Positions 34,064-42,598 of a DNA stretch of 64,000 nt are shown piece by piece; the stretch's first letter is position 1, and every line of letters starts with the position of its first letter. Below the pieces are notes generated by a model. That model was not told the DNA's origin, made no database searches, and saw only the letters and a program-made list of their open reading frames with translations. This DNA comes from JAOTZA01 sp965224065. GTDB taxonomy: Bacteria > Acidobacteriota > Thermoanaerobaculia > Multivoradales > JAHEKO01. The stretch covers positions 2,294,001 to 2,358,000 of the forward strand of contig CBDCYF010000005.1 of NCBI GenBank assembly GCA_965224065.1. The letters are read 5' to 3'. Both the position numbers and the translations under genes were made by a program.

Positions 34064-35980
34064 ATGCAAAAAAAACTTACCCGCAACGGACTGGTGACGA
34101 TCGCGGTGCTGGTCGTCGGGCTGGCCGTGACCCCCGGCCCGACTCCGGCCCATATCGTGCCCCCAGAAAATCTCCACCCGGCCGCCGAGAGCTATCGGCG
34201 CCTGGGGTTCCTGCTGCGGCTCAACCCGGTGCCGTGGGGCGAGGTCGAGCGGGATGTTCGTCAGTTGACCGAAGCTCTCGAGGCCTTCGACGCACACCTT
34301 GCAGATCCGGTCGAAGCGGCGACTTCACGTCTGCTCGCCGAGCTTCCCGGCCCGACCGCCCGACCGATCGAGCGCGAGCGTCGCGAACGGCTGGCGACCG
34401 AGATCTACAGACACTCGACACGCGCCGTGGCGGAAGCCACCCTGCGGTTGCTCAGCGAGGCGCGCTCCCACATCGATGACTATCGAGCGGCCTCCGGGAT
34501 GCTGGAGCTGGCCCGCCAGCTCTGGGCCGCCTTCGAGCCCACCGTGCGGGCGACAGACCCGGAGGCTTTTCGCCGACTGGGCGAGTGCTGGCTCGAGCTG
34601 TCTTCGGCGCTGGGGCACCCGGGCATCGCCGGCGTCGGAGCGCGCGGCCCGGATCGCGAGTCTTTTGCCGGCGACGCCGGGGAGATCTCGGAATATCTCG
34701 CAGCGAGCTTTGGGGATCGGGTGCGGTTTCCCCGCATCGGCCCGCTGGTGCCGTTGCCCGCGGCGAGCCCGAGCTTTCGTCGAGACGCCCAACTCGGGGC
34801 GCGCCTGCCACCGGGAAGCCAGATCAACAAGCAGCTTCCACGGCCACGTCAAGTTCTCAACATGGCCGAACGGGGCGTCGATGAAAGCGAGACCGTGCTG
34901 ATCGCGCTGGGCGACATGGCCTTTGACAGTGCGTTGATCTTTGGCGATCCCGCCCGCTCTCTGGCGATCACCTGCAACACCTGTCACAACAAGTCGATCA
35001 CCAATCCCAACTTCTTTATCCCCGGACTCTCCGCCCGGCCGGGGGGGATGGACGTCTCCAACAACTTCTTTGCCCCGCACGCCAACAACGGGCACTTCGA
35101 CCCGGTCGACATTCCGGACCTGCGTGGCATTCGGTTTACCTCTCCCTACGGCCGCAACGGCCGTTTCGAGTCGCTGCGCGACTTCACCCGCAACGTGATC
35201 GTCAACGAGTTCAACGGCGCCGAGCCCGACCCGCTGCTGCTCGACGGGCTGATCGCCTACATGCTCGAGTTCGATTTTCTTCCCAACCCGCAGCTAGCGG
35301 CCGACGGCACCCTCAACGAGCTCGCGTCGGTGGAGGCAAAACGCGGCGAGGAGATCTTCCGACGGCCGTTCGAACAGATGGGCGGCCGCTCGTGCGCCAC
35401 CTGCCACGACCCCACGGACCATTTTCTGGACCGCAAACGCCACGACATCGGCTCGGTCGAGGGAGCAGTCGAAAACTCGCGCGACGGTGCTCTCGACACG
35501 CCCACGCTGCTGTCGTCGCGGTACACCGCCCCCTACTTCCACGACGGCAGCCTGCCGACGCTCGCCTCGGTCGTCGAGTGGTTCGACCGGCGCTATCGGC
35601 TGGGACTTTCCGAGGGCGAGCTGTCGGACCTGACGCGCTATCTCGAAGCGGTGGGTGACGGCGTCGAGGCCTATGAGGACACGATTCACACCCTGGAGGC
35701 GGAGCTCGAGGAGTTCAGCTTCTTCCTCTCGACCTACGACTTCCTCAAACAGCGTCGCAAGGACGAGTTGATCGCGACCACGATGGCGACCATCGCCTTC
35801 GAGATCCGCGCTCACAAATGGGACGTGCAGGATCGGCGGCACCTGCCGGTGCTCGAGCGTCTGGCCGAGTTGATGGACGAGGCCCGGCAGGCCCACGTCG
35901 CGGGCGACGTCGCCACCGCCGACGCGAGAGTCGGCGAGTACCAAAAGCTCTACGAAGACAACCGCGAGGTTTTGAAATGA
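34064..35980 (+). CDS. Exported di-haem cytochrome c, CCP/MauG-like
   Basis: A 638-residue exported protein with signal peptide LVTIAVLVVGLAVTPGPTPA. The first ~250 residues are alpha-helical and unrecognised. The C-terminal part carries two c-type haem sites, CNTCH (in SLAITCNTCHNKSITNP) and CATCH (in GGRSCATCHDPTDHF). FISP-like blocks between them (DIPDLRGIRFTSPYGRNGRF, DTPTLLSSRYTAPYFHDGSL) are typical of di-haem cytochrome c peroxidases and MauG. Such proteins reduce peroxide or oxidise protein or metal substrates in the periplasm. The length and N-terminal extension exceed normal CCPs (about 330 residues). The last codon overlaps the PhnD start (ATGA). Confidence 0.9.
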   Translation: MQKKLTRNGLVTIAVLVVGLAVTPGPTPAHIVPPENLHPAAESYRRLGFLLRLNPVPWGEVERDVRQLTEALEAFDAHLADPVEAATSRLLAELPGPTARPIERERRERLATEIYRHSTRAVAEATLRLLSEARSHIDDYRAASGMLELARQLWAAFEPTVRATDPEAFRRLGECWLELSSALGHPGIAGVGARGPDRESFAGDAGEISEYLAASFGDRVRFPRIGPLVPLPAASPSFRRDAQLGARLPPGSQINKQLPRPRQVLNMAERGVDESETVLIALGDMAFDSALIFGDPARSLAITCNTCHNKSITNPNFFIPGLSARPGGMDVSNNFFAPHANNGHFDPVDIPDLRGIRFTSPYGRNGRFESLRDFTRNVIVNEFNGAEPDPLLLDGLIAYMLEFDFLPNPQLAADGTLNELASVEAKRGEEIFRRPFEQMGGRSCATCHDPTDHFLDRKRHDIGSVEGAVENSRDGALDTPTLLSSRYTAPYFHDGSLPTLASVVEWFDRRYRLGLSEGELSDLTRYLEAVGDGVEAYEDTIHTLEAELEEFSFFLSTYDFLKQRRKDELIATTMATIAFEIRAHKWDVQDRRHLPVLERLAELMDEARQAHVAGDVATADARVGEYQKLYEDNREVLK

Positions 35981-36879
35981 TCCCGCTTCGCCCCCTTCCC
36001 GCAAGCCTGGCCCTTCTGGCTCTCGCCGTCGGGCTCCCGGACGCCCACGCCGATGGGTCGGCGCCGGTGCCCGATCCTCTCCGGGTGGCGTTTATCGCCT
36101 ATCAGAATCCCGACCAGCTCTTGGTGAGCGTCGAGCCGGTGACTCAGTACTTGAGCGAGGAGCTGGGACGCCCGATCGAGTCATTTGTCGCCACCGACTA
36201 CGCGGCGGTGGTCGAAGCTCTCAAGAACAGCACCGCGGACGTCGGGTTTATGGGTCCGCTCCAGTACGTCATCGCCCATCAGCAGGCCGGCGCCCGCCCG
36301 ATCCTGGGGGAGATCTACAACGGCTCGCCCACCTATGTGTCCAAGATCTTTGTCCGCAAAGACAGCGGCATCGACACCCTTACCGATCTGCGGGACAAGA
36401 CCATCGCGTTTGTGGACCCCCTGTCCTCGTCCGGCTACCTCTATCCGCTGGATGTCTTTTTGGGGGCCGGTTTGGTGACCGAGCCCGCTCGGGCGGACGA
36501 GTACTTTCGCCGCACCTACTTTGCCGGCGGAGACGAGCAGGCCATCCGCGCGGTGTTCAACGGCTTTGTGGACGCGGCGGGAGTCGGCGAGTACTCGCTG
36601 TCGCTGCTGCTGCCCGAAGAGCGCGACGAGCTCCGAGCGCTGGCCGAGTCGCAGCCAATCCCGTCGCACGGCGTCGTCGTACGCCACGGTCTCGACCCGT
36701 CGGTCGCCTCCGCCCTGCAGCAAGCTCTTCTCCGGCTCAACGAAGGCGAGAACCGAGTCTTGCTCGAGCATCTCTACAGCGTCGACGGCTATGTCGTCGC
36801 CGACCACGAGACCTATCGGCCGGTCGAGGAGCTGGCGCGCCAGCACGGCTTTCTTCCGTCATCGGAGACCGGCCAGTAG
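35977..36879 (+). CDS. PhnD-like phosphonate/oxyanion-type ABC substrate-binding protein
   Basis: A 300-residue periplasmic binding protein with a signal peptide ending near PDAHAD. LRVAFIAYQNPDQLLVSVEP opens lobe 1, FVATDYAAVVEALKNSTADV and GFMGPLQYVIAHQQAG are the PhnD-family ligand loops, and IAFVDPLSSSGYLYPLDVFL is the second-lobe signature. The family binds phosphonates, phosphite, phosphate or arsenite. The ligand here is uncertain because of the cytochrome and barrel partners. The ATG overlaps the stop of the cytochrome gene. It is followed by ATPase and permease genes. Confidence 0.9.
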   Translation: MIPLRPLPASLALLALAVGLPDAHADGSAPVPDPLRVAFIAYQNPDQLLVSVEPVTQYLSEELGRPIESFVATDYAAVVEALKNSTADVGFMGPLQYVIAHQQAGARPILGEIYNGSPTYVSKIFVRKDSGIDTLTDLRDKTIAFVDPLSSSGYLYPLDVFLGAGLVTEPARADEYFRRTYFAGGDEQAIRAVFNGFVDAAGVGEYSLSLLLPEERDELRALAESQPIPSHGVVVRHGLDPSVASALQQALLRLNEGENRVLLEHLYSVDGYVVADHETYRPVEELARQHGFLPSSETGQ

Positions 36880-36896
36880 AACCGGCGGCCATTCGC

Positions 36897-37754
36897 GTGT
36901 CCCCTCTGACCCCCATCGATCCCTCGCCGGCGGCCATCCGCCTGGAGCGAGTCCACGTCCTTTTTGGAACTTCGTTGGCGCTCGACCTCGAGCACTTGGA
37001 GATCGCCCCGGGAGAGCGGGTCTTTGTCCTCGGGCACAGCGGATCGGGCAAGACCACCCTGTCGCGACTGGTCAAGGGCCGGATCCGTCCCTCGACCGGT
37101 ACCGTGAGTGTTCTCGGACGCGACCCGGCGACGGCCGAGGAGCGAAGAAGACGGCAGCGCCGAGTCGCCATGATCGACCAGGAGTATTTTCTCGTTCCCC
37201 GGCTGAGCGCCGTCGAGAATGTGCTGCACGGCTGTTTGGGGCGGGTCGCGCCCTGGCGTAGCCTTCTGGGCTGGTATCCGCGGGCCGAGTGGGAAAAGGC
37301 GGAGTCGATCCTCGAGGAAGTCGAGCTCGGCGGCCTCGGCAGCCGCCGCGTCGAGACCCTGTCGGGCGGACAGAAGCAGCGCACCGCCATCGCCCGCGCC
37401 TTGATGCAGGAGGCCGACATCATCCTGGCCGATGAGCCGGTGTCGGCACTCGATCCGGAGCTCGCCGAAGACGCTCTCGAGCTCTTTGTCGACTGTGTCG
37501 CTCGGCGGGGAGTGACCCTGATGGTCAACCTGCACCAGCCCGAGCTGGCCCGCCGGTACGCCACCCGGTTTATCGGTCTGGCCAACGGCCGGCTGGTTTA
37601 CGACGGTCCGCCCGACGGATTTACCGACGAGCACGCCGAGCTCGTCTATCGCGGTCGCCCGGAAGCGGCGCCCGAGGAGACAGAAGATGACGACGCTGCG
37701 ACAGGCCTGGAAACGCAGGATTCTGCTTCAGGCCTGCGGCTGGTTGGCGATTAG
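36897..37754 (+). CDS. PhnC-like ABC transporter ATPase
   Basis: A 285-residue ATP-binding subunit. Walker A is GHSGSGKTT, the Q-loop is MIDQEYFLV, the ABC signature is LSGGQKQRTAIARAL and Walker B is IILADEPVSALDPE, with the switch His in NLHQPELA. It powers the importer formed with the PhnE-like permease. The start is GTG at 36897 and lacks a strong ribosome-binding site. The C-terminal ~35 residues are an acidic tail outside the ATPase fold. Its last 68 bases overlap the permease gene in another frame, an unusually long overlap. Confidence 0.92.
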   Translation: MSPLTPIDPSPAAIRLERVHVLFGTSLALDLEHLEIAPGERVFVLGHSGSGKTTLSRLVKGRIRPSTGTVSVLGRDPATAEERRRRQRRVAMIDQEYFLVPRLSAVENVLHGCLGRVAPWRSLLGWYPRAEWEKAESILEEVELGGLGSRRVETLSGGQKQRTAIARALMQEADIILADEPVSALDPELAEDALELFVDCVARRGVTLMVNLHQPELARRYATRFIGLANGRLVYDGPPDGFTDEHAELVYRGRPEAAPEETEDDDAATGLETQDSASGLRLVGD

Positions 37755-38466
37755 CGCCCTCATTCTCTGGGCGCTCAAGTGGTCGGAGTTTGATCTCGGC
37801 ACCCTGGCCGCCTCGGGGGGTCGGTTTGCGGAGTTCTTCTCGCGTTTGGTCCCTCCGGACTGGAGCGTCACTCACCTGGTCGTCCGCTCCGCCATCGAGA
37901 CGCTGATGATCGCTCTCGCCGGCACCGCCCTGGCGGTCGTGATCGCGCTCCCGCTCGGCTTTCTCGCCGCGGCCAACGTGTCGCCGCCGTGGATCTCCGC
38001 GCCCATCCGTTGGCTTCTGGGAATGATTCGGTCGCTTCCGTTGATCGTGGTCGCCTTGCTCTTTGTCGCGGCCGTCGGCTTGGGTCCCTTCCCCGGGATG
38101 CTCGCTATCGCCTTCCATTCGGTTGGGATGCTGGCCAAGTTCTATGCCGAGGAGTTCGAGACGGCCGAGAAGGGCATCCTCAACGCGGTGAGCGGTACCG
38201 GGGCTACCTGGGCGCAAACCTTGCGCTACGGGTTGGTGCCACAGTCCATCCCCCAGCTTGTGGCCTTTACGGTCTACCGCCTGGAAATGAACTTTCGGGA
38301 CGCGGCGGTCCTGGGTCTCGTGGGTGCCGGCGGCATCGGCTACTACATCATGCTCTACGTCCGCGGCTTTCAGTACGAAAAAGTCGCGGTGCTGCTGCTG
38401 GTGATCGTCGCGGTCGTGACCGCGCTCGATTCACTGACGTTTTGGGTCCGACGGTGGATCCGCTAG
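37687..38466 (+). CDS. PhnE-like ABC transporter permease
   Basis: A 259-residue inner-membrane permease with about six hydrophobic segments (LLQACGWLAISALILWAL, TLMIALAGTALAVVIALPLGFLAA and others). The EAA-type coupling loop is in NAVSGTGATWAQTLRYGLVPQ, which contacts the ATPase. Together with the PhnD- and PhnC-like proteins it makes a complete phosphonate-type importer. The ATG at 37687 lies inside the ATPase gene, preceded by GAGGAGACAGAAG. Starting later would remove the first membrane segment, so the overlapping start is preferred. Confidence 0.9.
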   Translation: MTTLRQAWKRRILLQACGWLAISALILWALKWSEFDLGTLAASGGRFAEFFSRLVPPDWSVTHLVVRSAIETLMIALAGTALAVVIALPLGFLAAANVSPPWISAPIRWLLGMIRSLPLIVVALLFVAAVGLGPFPGMLAIAFHSVGMLAKFYAEEFETAEKGILNAVSGTGATWAQTLRYGLVPQSIPQLVAFTVYRLEMNFRDAAVLGLVGAGGIGYYIMLYVRGFQYEKVAVLLLVIVAVVTALDSLTFWVRRWIR

Positions 38467-38492
38467 GTCGTACTCATCGCGCGGCGATAGCG

Positions 38493-39332
38493 ATGGCGAG
38501 GGTGAGGGCGATCGCCGTCTCTATCGCTATCGCTATCGCTATCGCCATCGCCACCGGCGCGGCCGTCGGCTTCTCGGCCTCGCCCGCACACGCGCAGGCA
38601 CCCGACTTGGTGACCGACCGCCCCGATCAGACCGAGTCGGCCGAGACCGTGCCTCCCGGCCACGTTCAGGTCGAGATCGGATACCTGGTGACCGAGGACG
38701 AGGAAGGGGGAGTGCGGGTCGAGACCGAAGAGGCCCCCGGAACCCTGGTGCGAATCGGCCTGATCGAAGATCTAGAGCTTCGTCTGGGGTGGAGCGGCCG
38801 GATCTCGCAGACGACAGACTTCGAGACTCGCCGCCTGCGCCAGGACGGATCGGGCGATGGCGAGGTCGGTCTCAAATGGGTGCTCGCCCGCGAGCGCCCC
38901 GGACGGCCGCAGGTGGCGGTGCTGATCTCGAGCTCGGTGCCGATCGGCGGCAGCGATTTCTCGAGCGAGCGCTACGACCCTTCCTTGAGAGTTCTGCTGG
39001 CGCACGCCTTGAGCGATCGCGTCAGCCTAGGCTACAACGCCGGTGTCGAGTGGGCCTCGGAACCGGCATCAGGTGGCGGATTCGACACCCGGTCCACCTG
39101 GATCTACACCACCGCTGCCGGGTTTGCGCTCACCGACAAGGTCGGGGCCTTTGCGGAGCTGTTTGGCGAGCTCCCGGGTGGCGGCGCGCCGGACGCCCAC
39201 TCCCTGGACGGCGGCTTTACTTTTCTGGTCCGTCCGCGGCTCCAGCTCGACATCGCGGCGGGGGTCGGTTTGAACGACGCCGCTCCCGATTCGTTTGTGG
39301 GGATCGGAGTGTCGTTTCGCCACCCGCATTAG
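38493..39332 (+). CDS. Outer-membrane beta-barrel, MetA-degradation/transporter-like
   Basis: A 279-residue protein. The signal peptide contains a short repeat (AVSIAIAIAIAIATGAAVG) and ends near PAHAQ. Then DLVTDRPDQTESAETVPPGHVQVEIGYLV opens a barrel of about 12 alternating strands, as in the phenol MetA-pathway/transporter family. It ends in GIGVSFRHPH rather than the usual terminal Phe. It probably forms an outer-membrane channel for the ABC importer upstream (27-base gap). The start codon ATG 38493 lies in a GCGATAGCGAT segment that can pair with the (ATCGCT)n repeat just downstream, so translation may depend on RNA folding. Confidence 0.8.
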   Translation: MARVRAIAVSIAIAIAIAIATGAAVGFSASPAHAQAPDLVTDRPDQTESAETVPPGHVQVEIGYLVTEDEEGGVRVETEEAPGTLVRIGLIEDLELRLGWSGRISQTTDFETRRLRQDGSGDGEVGLKWVLARERPGRPQVAVLISSSVPIGGSDFSSERYDPSLRVLLAHALSDRVSLGYNAGVEWASEPASGGGFDTRSTWIYTTAAGFALTDKVGAFAELFGELPGGGAPDAHSLDGGFTFLVRPRLQLDIAAGVGLNDAAPDSFVGIGVSFRHPH

Positions 39333-39469
39333 TAAGGTTCGTTTCTTTCGAATAACAACATATCTCCCGGCAACCGTCCCCGTAATTTTCCATCCCTTGC
39401 TGAGGGTATATCCTCGGCGGTCCGAGAGGTCCGCCCTATGGATCCTCGCGCAGGAAGGAACTGGATCGA

Positions 39470-40534
39470 ATGCAAGAGACGGGTCGGGCAATTGTTGTCA
39501 AACGGCTGCATGACTATCATGAGCTTTTTGACAATCTGCCGCTCATGTACTTTGCGCTCGACACGAGGGGAGGGGTCGTCGAGGTCAACCAGTATGGCGC
39601 CGAGCAACTCGGGTACGAACGAGACGATCTGCTCGGCCAGCCCGTCCTCAAGGTGTTCCACCCCGCCGACCGCGAAGCGGTCCAGGCGCAACTGGAGGCA
39701 CTGCTCGAATCACCCGGTCGGGTGGTCCACTGGGAGTTTCGCAAGAGGAGAAAGGACGGCAGCCAACTCTGGGTGCAGGAGTCGGCGCGAGCCGTGGAGA
39801 GCGAGACCGGCGAAACTCTGGTGATGGTCGTTTGCGAAGACATCTCGGCGCGTAAGGAAGCCGAAGGACGGCTCGAGCGGTATCGGGACCGTCTGAGTCA
39901 GTTAACCATCGAGCTCTCTCTCGCCGAGGAGGCCGAGCGAAGGAGAATTGCCACTGGTCTCCACGACGAGGTCGGCCAGAAGCTGGTGCTCGCCAAGCTC
40001 CGTCTCGGCGCGTTGTCACGAGACGGTTCCCAAGCCGAGGCGATCGAGGAGATCAACCGGTTGCTCGATGAAGCGATCGACGAGACCCGCTCGCTGACCT
40101 TCGAGCTCGCCAGCCCGGCTCTCTACGAGCTCGGGCTGGCGCCGGCCCTCCAGACGCTCGCCGAGCACTTCGACCGCCAGGACGACCTGGTCTTCGAGTT
40201 CTCCGAATCCGGCTCGCCAAAAGACATCGCGGAACGGACCCAGTTGGTCCTTTACCGCATCGTTCGAGAGTTGATGCTCAACGTGGTCAAACACGCGCGC
40301 GCGGCGGCGGCGAAAGTCACCGTCTTTTGGCTCGACGACGAGGTTCGGATCGAGGTAAGAGACGACGGCGTCGGTTTCGATCCGACCACCGAAGAAGACT
40401 CCGAGAGAACCCACAGCTACGGCTTGTTCAAGACCCGCGAGCGGCTCGACCAGCTCGGCGGCCGCCTTGTCGTCCAGTCGAGTGGCGCCGTCGGCACGGT
40501 AGCAACCGTCTTTGCGCCCGCAGAAAGCGAGTAG
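39470..40534 (+). CDS. PAS sensor histidine kinase (NarX/HisKA_3 type)
   Basis: A 354-residue soluble kinase. A PAS/PAC domain (residues ~15-135: LFDNLPLMYFALDTRGGVVE to VVCEDISARKEAEGRL) is followed by a coiled coil. HisKA_3 follows, with phospho-His in RRIATGLHDEVGQKLVLAKL, and then a short HATPase_c with ELMLNVVKHARAAAAKV, IEVRDDGVGFDP and GLFKTRERLDQLGGRL. It autophosphorylates and passes phosphate to the LuxR-type regulator 5 bases downstream. The ATG at 39470 is preceded by AAGGAAC at a workable distance. Whether it controls the importer operon upstream is unknown. Confidence 0.92.
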   Translation: MQETGRAIVVKRLHDYHELFDNLPLMYFALDTRGGVVEVNQYGAEQLGYERDDLLGQPVLKVFHPADREAVQAQLEALLESPGRVVHWEFRKRRKDGSQLWVQESARAVESETGETLVMVVCEDISARKEAEGRLERYRDRLSQLTIELSLAEEAERRRIATGLHDEVGQKLVLAKLRLGALSRDGSQAEAIEEINRLLDEAIDETRSLTFELASPALYELGLAPALQTLAEHFDRQDDLVFEFSESGSPKDIAERTQLVLYRIVRELMLNVVKHARAAAAKVTVFWLDDEVRIEVRDDGVGFDPTTEEDSERTHSYGLFKTRERLDQLGGRLVVQSSGAVGTVATVFAPAESE

Positions 40535-40539
40535 ACGCG

Positions 40540-41193
40540 ATGGGTATTCGAATCGTGTTAGCGGACGATCATCAACTCTTTCTGGACGGCCTACGCGCCC
40601 TCTTGGCAAAGGAGCCGGAGATCCAGGTGGTCGCCGAGGCGAGCGATGGACGAGAAGCACTGGCGGAGGCACGTGGGCAGCGACCCGATGTCGTGGTGAT
40701 GGACTTGTCGATGCCGGGTCTCAACGGGATCGAGGCGACTCGGCGCATCGTTCAGTCACTCCCGAGCGTGCGGGTGATCTGCCTGTCGATGCACACCGAG
40801 CCCCGTTTTGTCGAAGCGGCGCTTGAAGCCGGAGCCTCGGGCTATCTGCCCAAGGATTGCGCGACCGAGGAGATGACGGCCGCCATCCGCGCGGTGTCCA
40901 ACGGACAGACCTATCTGAGCCCGAGTGTGGCCGGGGTCGTCGTCGACGTGCTGCGCAATCGCGAAGGAACTGAAGAGGCAAACGCCTTTGGAGTTCTCAC
41001 CGGCCGCGAGCGGGAGGTCCTCCAACTTCTCGCCGAGGGCCAATCCACCAAGGAGCTGGCGGCACACTTGAATCTGAGCGTCAAGACCGTCGGCACCCAC
41101 CGCGAGCACATCATGCGCAAGCTCGGGATCCGCAGCATCGCCGGGCTCACCAAGTACGCCATCCGGGAGGGTCTGACCTCCCCCGAGCCATAG
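40540..41193 (+). CDS. LuxR-family (NarL-type) response regulator
   Basis: A 217-residue regulator. The receiver domain has LADDHQLFLDGL (acidic pocket), VVVMDLSMPGLNG (phospho-Asp) and GASGYLPKDCA (Lys). The C-terminal LuxR helix-turn-helix is LTGREREVLQLLAEGQSTKELAAHLNLSVKTVGTHREHIMRKL. Phosphorylation by the adjacent kinase should promote dimerisation and DNA binding. The ATG at 40540 follows the kinase stop by five bases; the frame is open further upstream, but only as a shadow of the kinase. The targets are unknown. Confidence 0.93.
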   Translation: MGIRIVLADDHQLFLDGLRALLAKEPEIQVVAEASDGREALAEARGQRPDVVVMDLSMPGLNGIEATRRIVQSLPSVRVICLSMHTEPRFVEAALEAGASGYLPKDCATEEMTAAIRAVSNGQTYLSPSVAGVVVDVLRNREGTEEANAFGVLTGREREVLQLLAEGQSTKELAAHLNLSVKTVGTHREHIMRKLGIRSIAGLTKYAIREGLTSPEP

Positions 41194-41201
41194 CGCGATC
41201 T

Positions 41202-42125
41202 CTAGCCGACGGCCTGCAAAGACGCCTCTTGACCCGCCGCCTCCACCCGCCCGGCCGCGGGCTTGCGGGCGGCAAACCGCGCGCTCCAGATGCGTCCCTC
41301 GAGCCGCCGCGCCAGCAGGCCGACGGCCCAGCCCAGCCGCAGTCGCCGGACCCATGTCTTCCATCGACTCGGCAGCTCCGAAAGAGCCAGGCCCGCCAGT
41401 TGGCCGGCGTCGTAGAAGAGCCTGTCGGTGACCTCGACATCCTCCAACCCGGCCCGACGCAGACCCTCGATATACCGGCTTTCGCTTATGGCCCCTCCGA
41501 CACAGGAATCGTAGACGGCCGGAATTCGCCGCAGCCACCCGGGGAGCTTCTCGACCACGATGTCCGAGATCGAAAGACGCCCGCCCGGCTCCAGGACCCG
41601 CGCGATCTCCGAGAAGACGCGGGACTTCTCCGGGGAGAGATTGACCACACAGTTCGAGATCACGACGTCAACGGACGAGGGCTCGACCGGAAGATCCTCG
41701 ATCAGCCCCTTGCGCACCTCGACGTTCTCCAGACCCGAGGCCGAGATGTTGCCTCGGGCCCGTTCGAGCATCTCGTCGGTCATGTCGACCCCGATCACTC
41801 GCCCTTGCGGGCCGACTCTTTTTGCCGCCAGCAGGATGTCGATCCCGGCACCCGAGCCCAGATCGAGTACGACGTCCCCCGGCTCGAGCCCGGCAAGTGC
41901 GACCGGATTGCCGCATCCAAAGGAATTCTCGACCGCCTCGGGAGGCAGCTCCGCGAGCTCGCCCTCACCATAGCCCGCGACCTTGGCGGCCTCGCCCTTG
42001 GGAACGGCTCCACAGCTCGAATCGGGACCACAGCAAGAGCCTCCCTCTTGGCGGACGGCTTGGGTGTAGGAGCGCGAAACCCGGTCGCGCACGGCTTCGG
42101 AACGATTGGTCTGAGAAAGGCTCAT
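41202..42125 (-). CDS. arsM: Arsenite S-adenosylmethionine methyltransferase
   Basis: A 307-residue SAM-dependent methyltransferase. VLDLGSGAGIDILLAAKRVG is the SAM-binding motif. The ArsM cysteines are visible in VENSFGCGNPVALAGL, VVISNCVVNLSPEKS and IPAVYDSCVGGAISE, as expected for As(III) binding. An extra Cys-rich N-terminus (GGSCCGPDSSCG) precedes them. It methylates arsenite to methylated arsenicals, a detoxification step. ATG 42125 follows AAGGAGA. arsR lies 15 bases upstream. The C-terminal ~60 residues (RWKTWVRRLRLGWAVGLLARR) are a basic extension of unknown role. Confidence 0.95.
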   Translation of the reverse strand: MSLSQTNRSEAVRDRVSRSYTQAVRQEGGSCCGPDSSCGAVPKGEAAKVAGYGEGELAELPPEAVENSFGCGNPVALAGLEPGDVVLDLGSGAGIDILLAAKRVGPQGRVIGVDMTDEMLERARGNISASGLENVEVRKGLIEDLPVEPSSVDVVISNCVVNLSPEKSRVFSEIARVLEPGGRLSISDIVVEKLPGWLRRIPAVYDSCVGGAISESRYIEGLRRAGLEDVEVTDRLFYDAGQLAGLALSELPSRWKTWVRRLRLGWAVGLLARRLEGRIWSARFAARKPAAGRVEAAGQEASLQAVG

Positions 42126-42140
42126 GTTTTTGTCTCCTTC

Positions 42141-42533
42141 CTAGGCGCCGGTGGCGCGTATCTCGGCCGGCGGGCAACAGGCCTCGATGGCCTCCGCCAT
42201 CGAGCGCAGGGCCGTCGACAGGGAGTCATAGCGGACTCGATAAAAGACCTGCCGGCCCCGCTTTTCGGTCTCGAGGACCCCTGCGTCCCGAAGGGTCGCT
42301 AGGTGGCGCGACACCACCGACAAATCGGTGGGGCAGCACTCCGACAGCTCGCCGACCGAGCACGGCCGGCCGCAGCGGGCCAGCCGCGCCAGGAGCGCGA
42401 TCCGGTTCGGGTCGCTCAGGGCGCTCATGAGCCGGGAGGGGAACAGCTCCCGAAAATCCCCACAGCACGGCTCCGAAGAGGCCTCCACAGGCTTCGGTTG
42501 GGTGTCTACTTGATTCTTGCGTTCTTGCGTCAT
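42141..42533 (-). CDS. arsR: ArsR/SmtB-family repressor of arsM
   Basis: A 130-residue winged-helix regulator. LMSALSDPNRIALLARLARCGRPCSVGEL is the first part of the fold. TDLSVVSRHLATLRDAGVLETEKRGRQVFYRV is the recognition helix and wing. Cys pairs occur at SSEPCCGDF, LSECCPTD and EACCPPA; these probably bind As(III) and release the protein from DNA. The ATG at 42533 has no ribosome-binding site. The promoter's -10 box ends six bases before it, so the mRNA probably starts on the A of ATG. An operator-like palindrome overlaps the -10 box, implying autorepression. Confidence 0.92.
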   Translation of the reverse strand: MTQERKNQVDTQPKPVEASSEPCCGDFRELFPSRLMSALSDPNRIALLARLARCGRPCSVGELSECCPTDLSVVSRHLATLRDAGVLETEKRGRQVFYRVRYDSLSTALRSMAEAIEACCPPAEIRATGA

Positions 42534-42568
42534 AATGCAATTATTGCTCAAAACTCCTCCTCTGTCAA
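42532..42568 (-). promoter_or_regulatory. arsR-arsM promoter and operator, probably leaderless
   Basis: On the minus strand TTGACA (42568-42563), 17 bases, then AATAAT (42545-42540; five of six match). The expected start coincides with the A of the arsR ATG (42533). The box lies within GCAATAATTGC (42547-42537), a perfect odd palindrome, overlapped by ATAAT/ATTAT arms at 42544-42532. ArsR binding here would block RNA polymerase. Confidence 0.7.
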
Positions 42569-42598
42569 CCCCCAAAAAAAGAAGTCTTCCGTTGGGGG

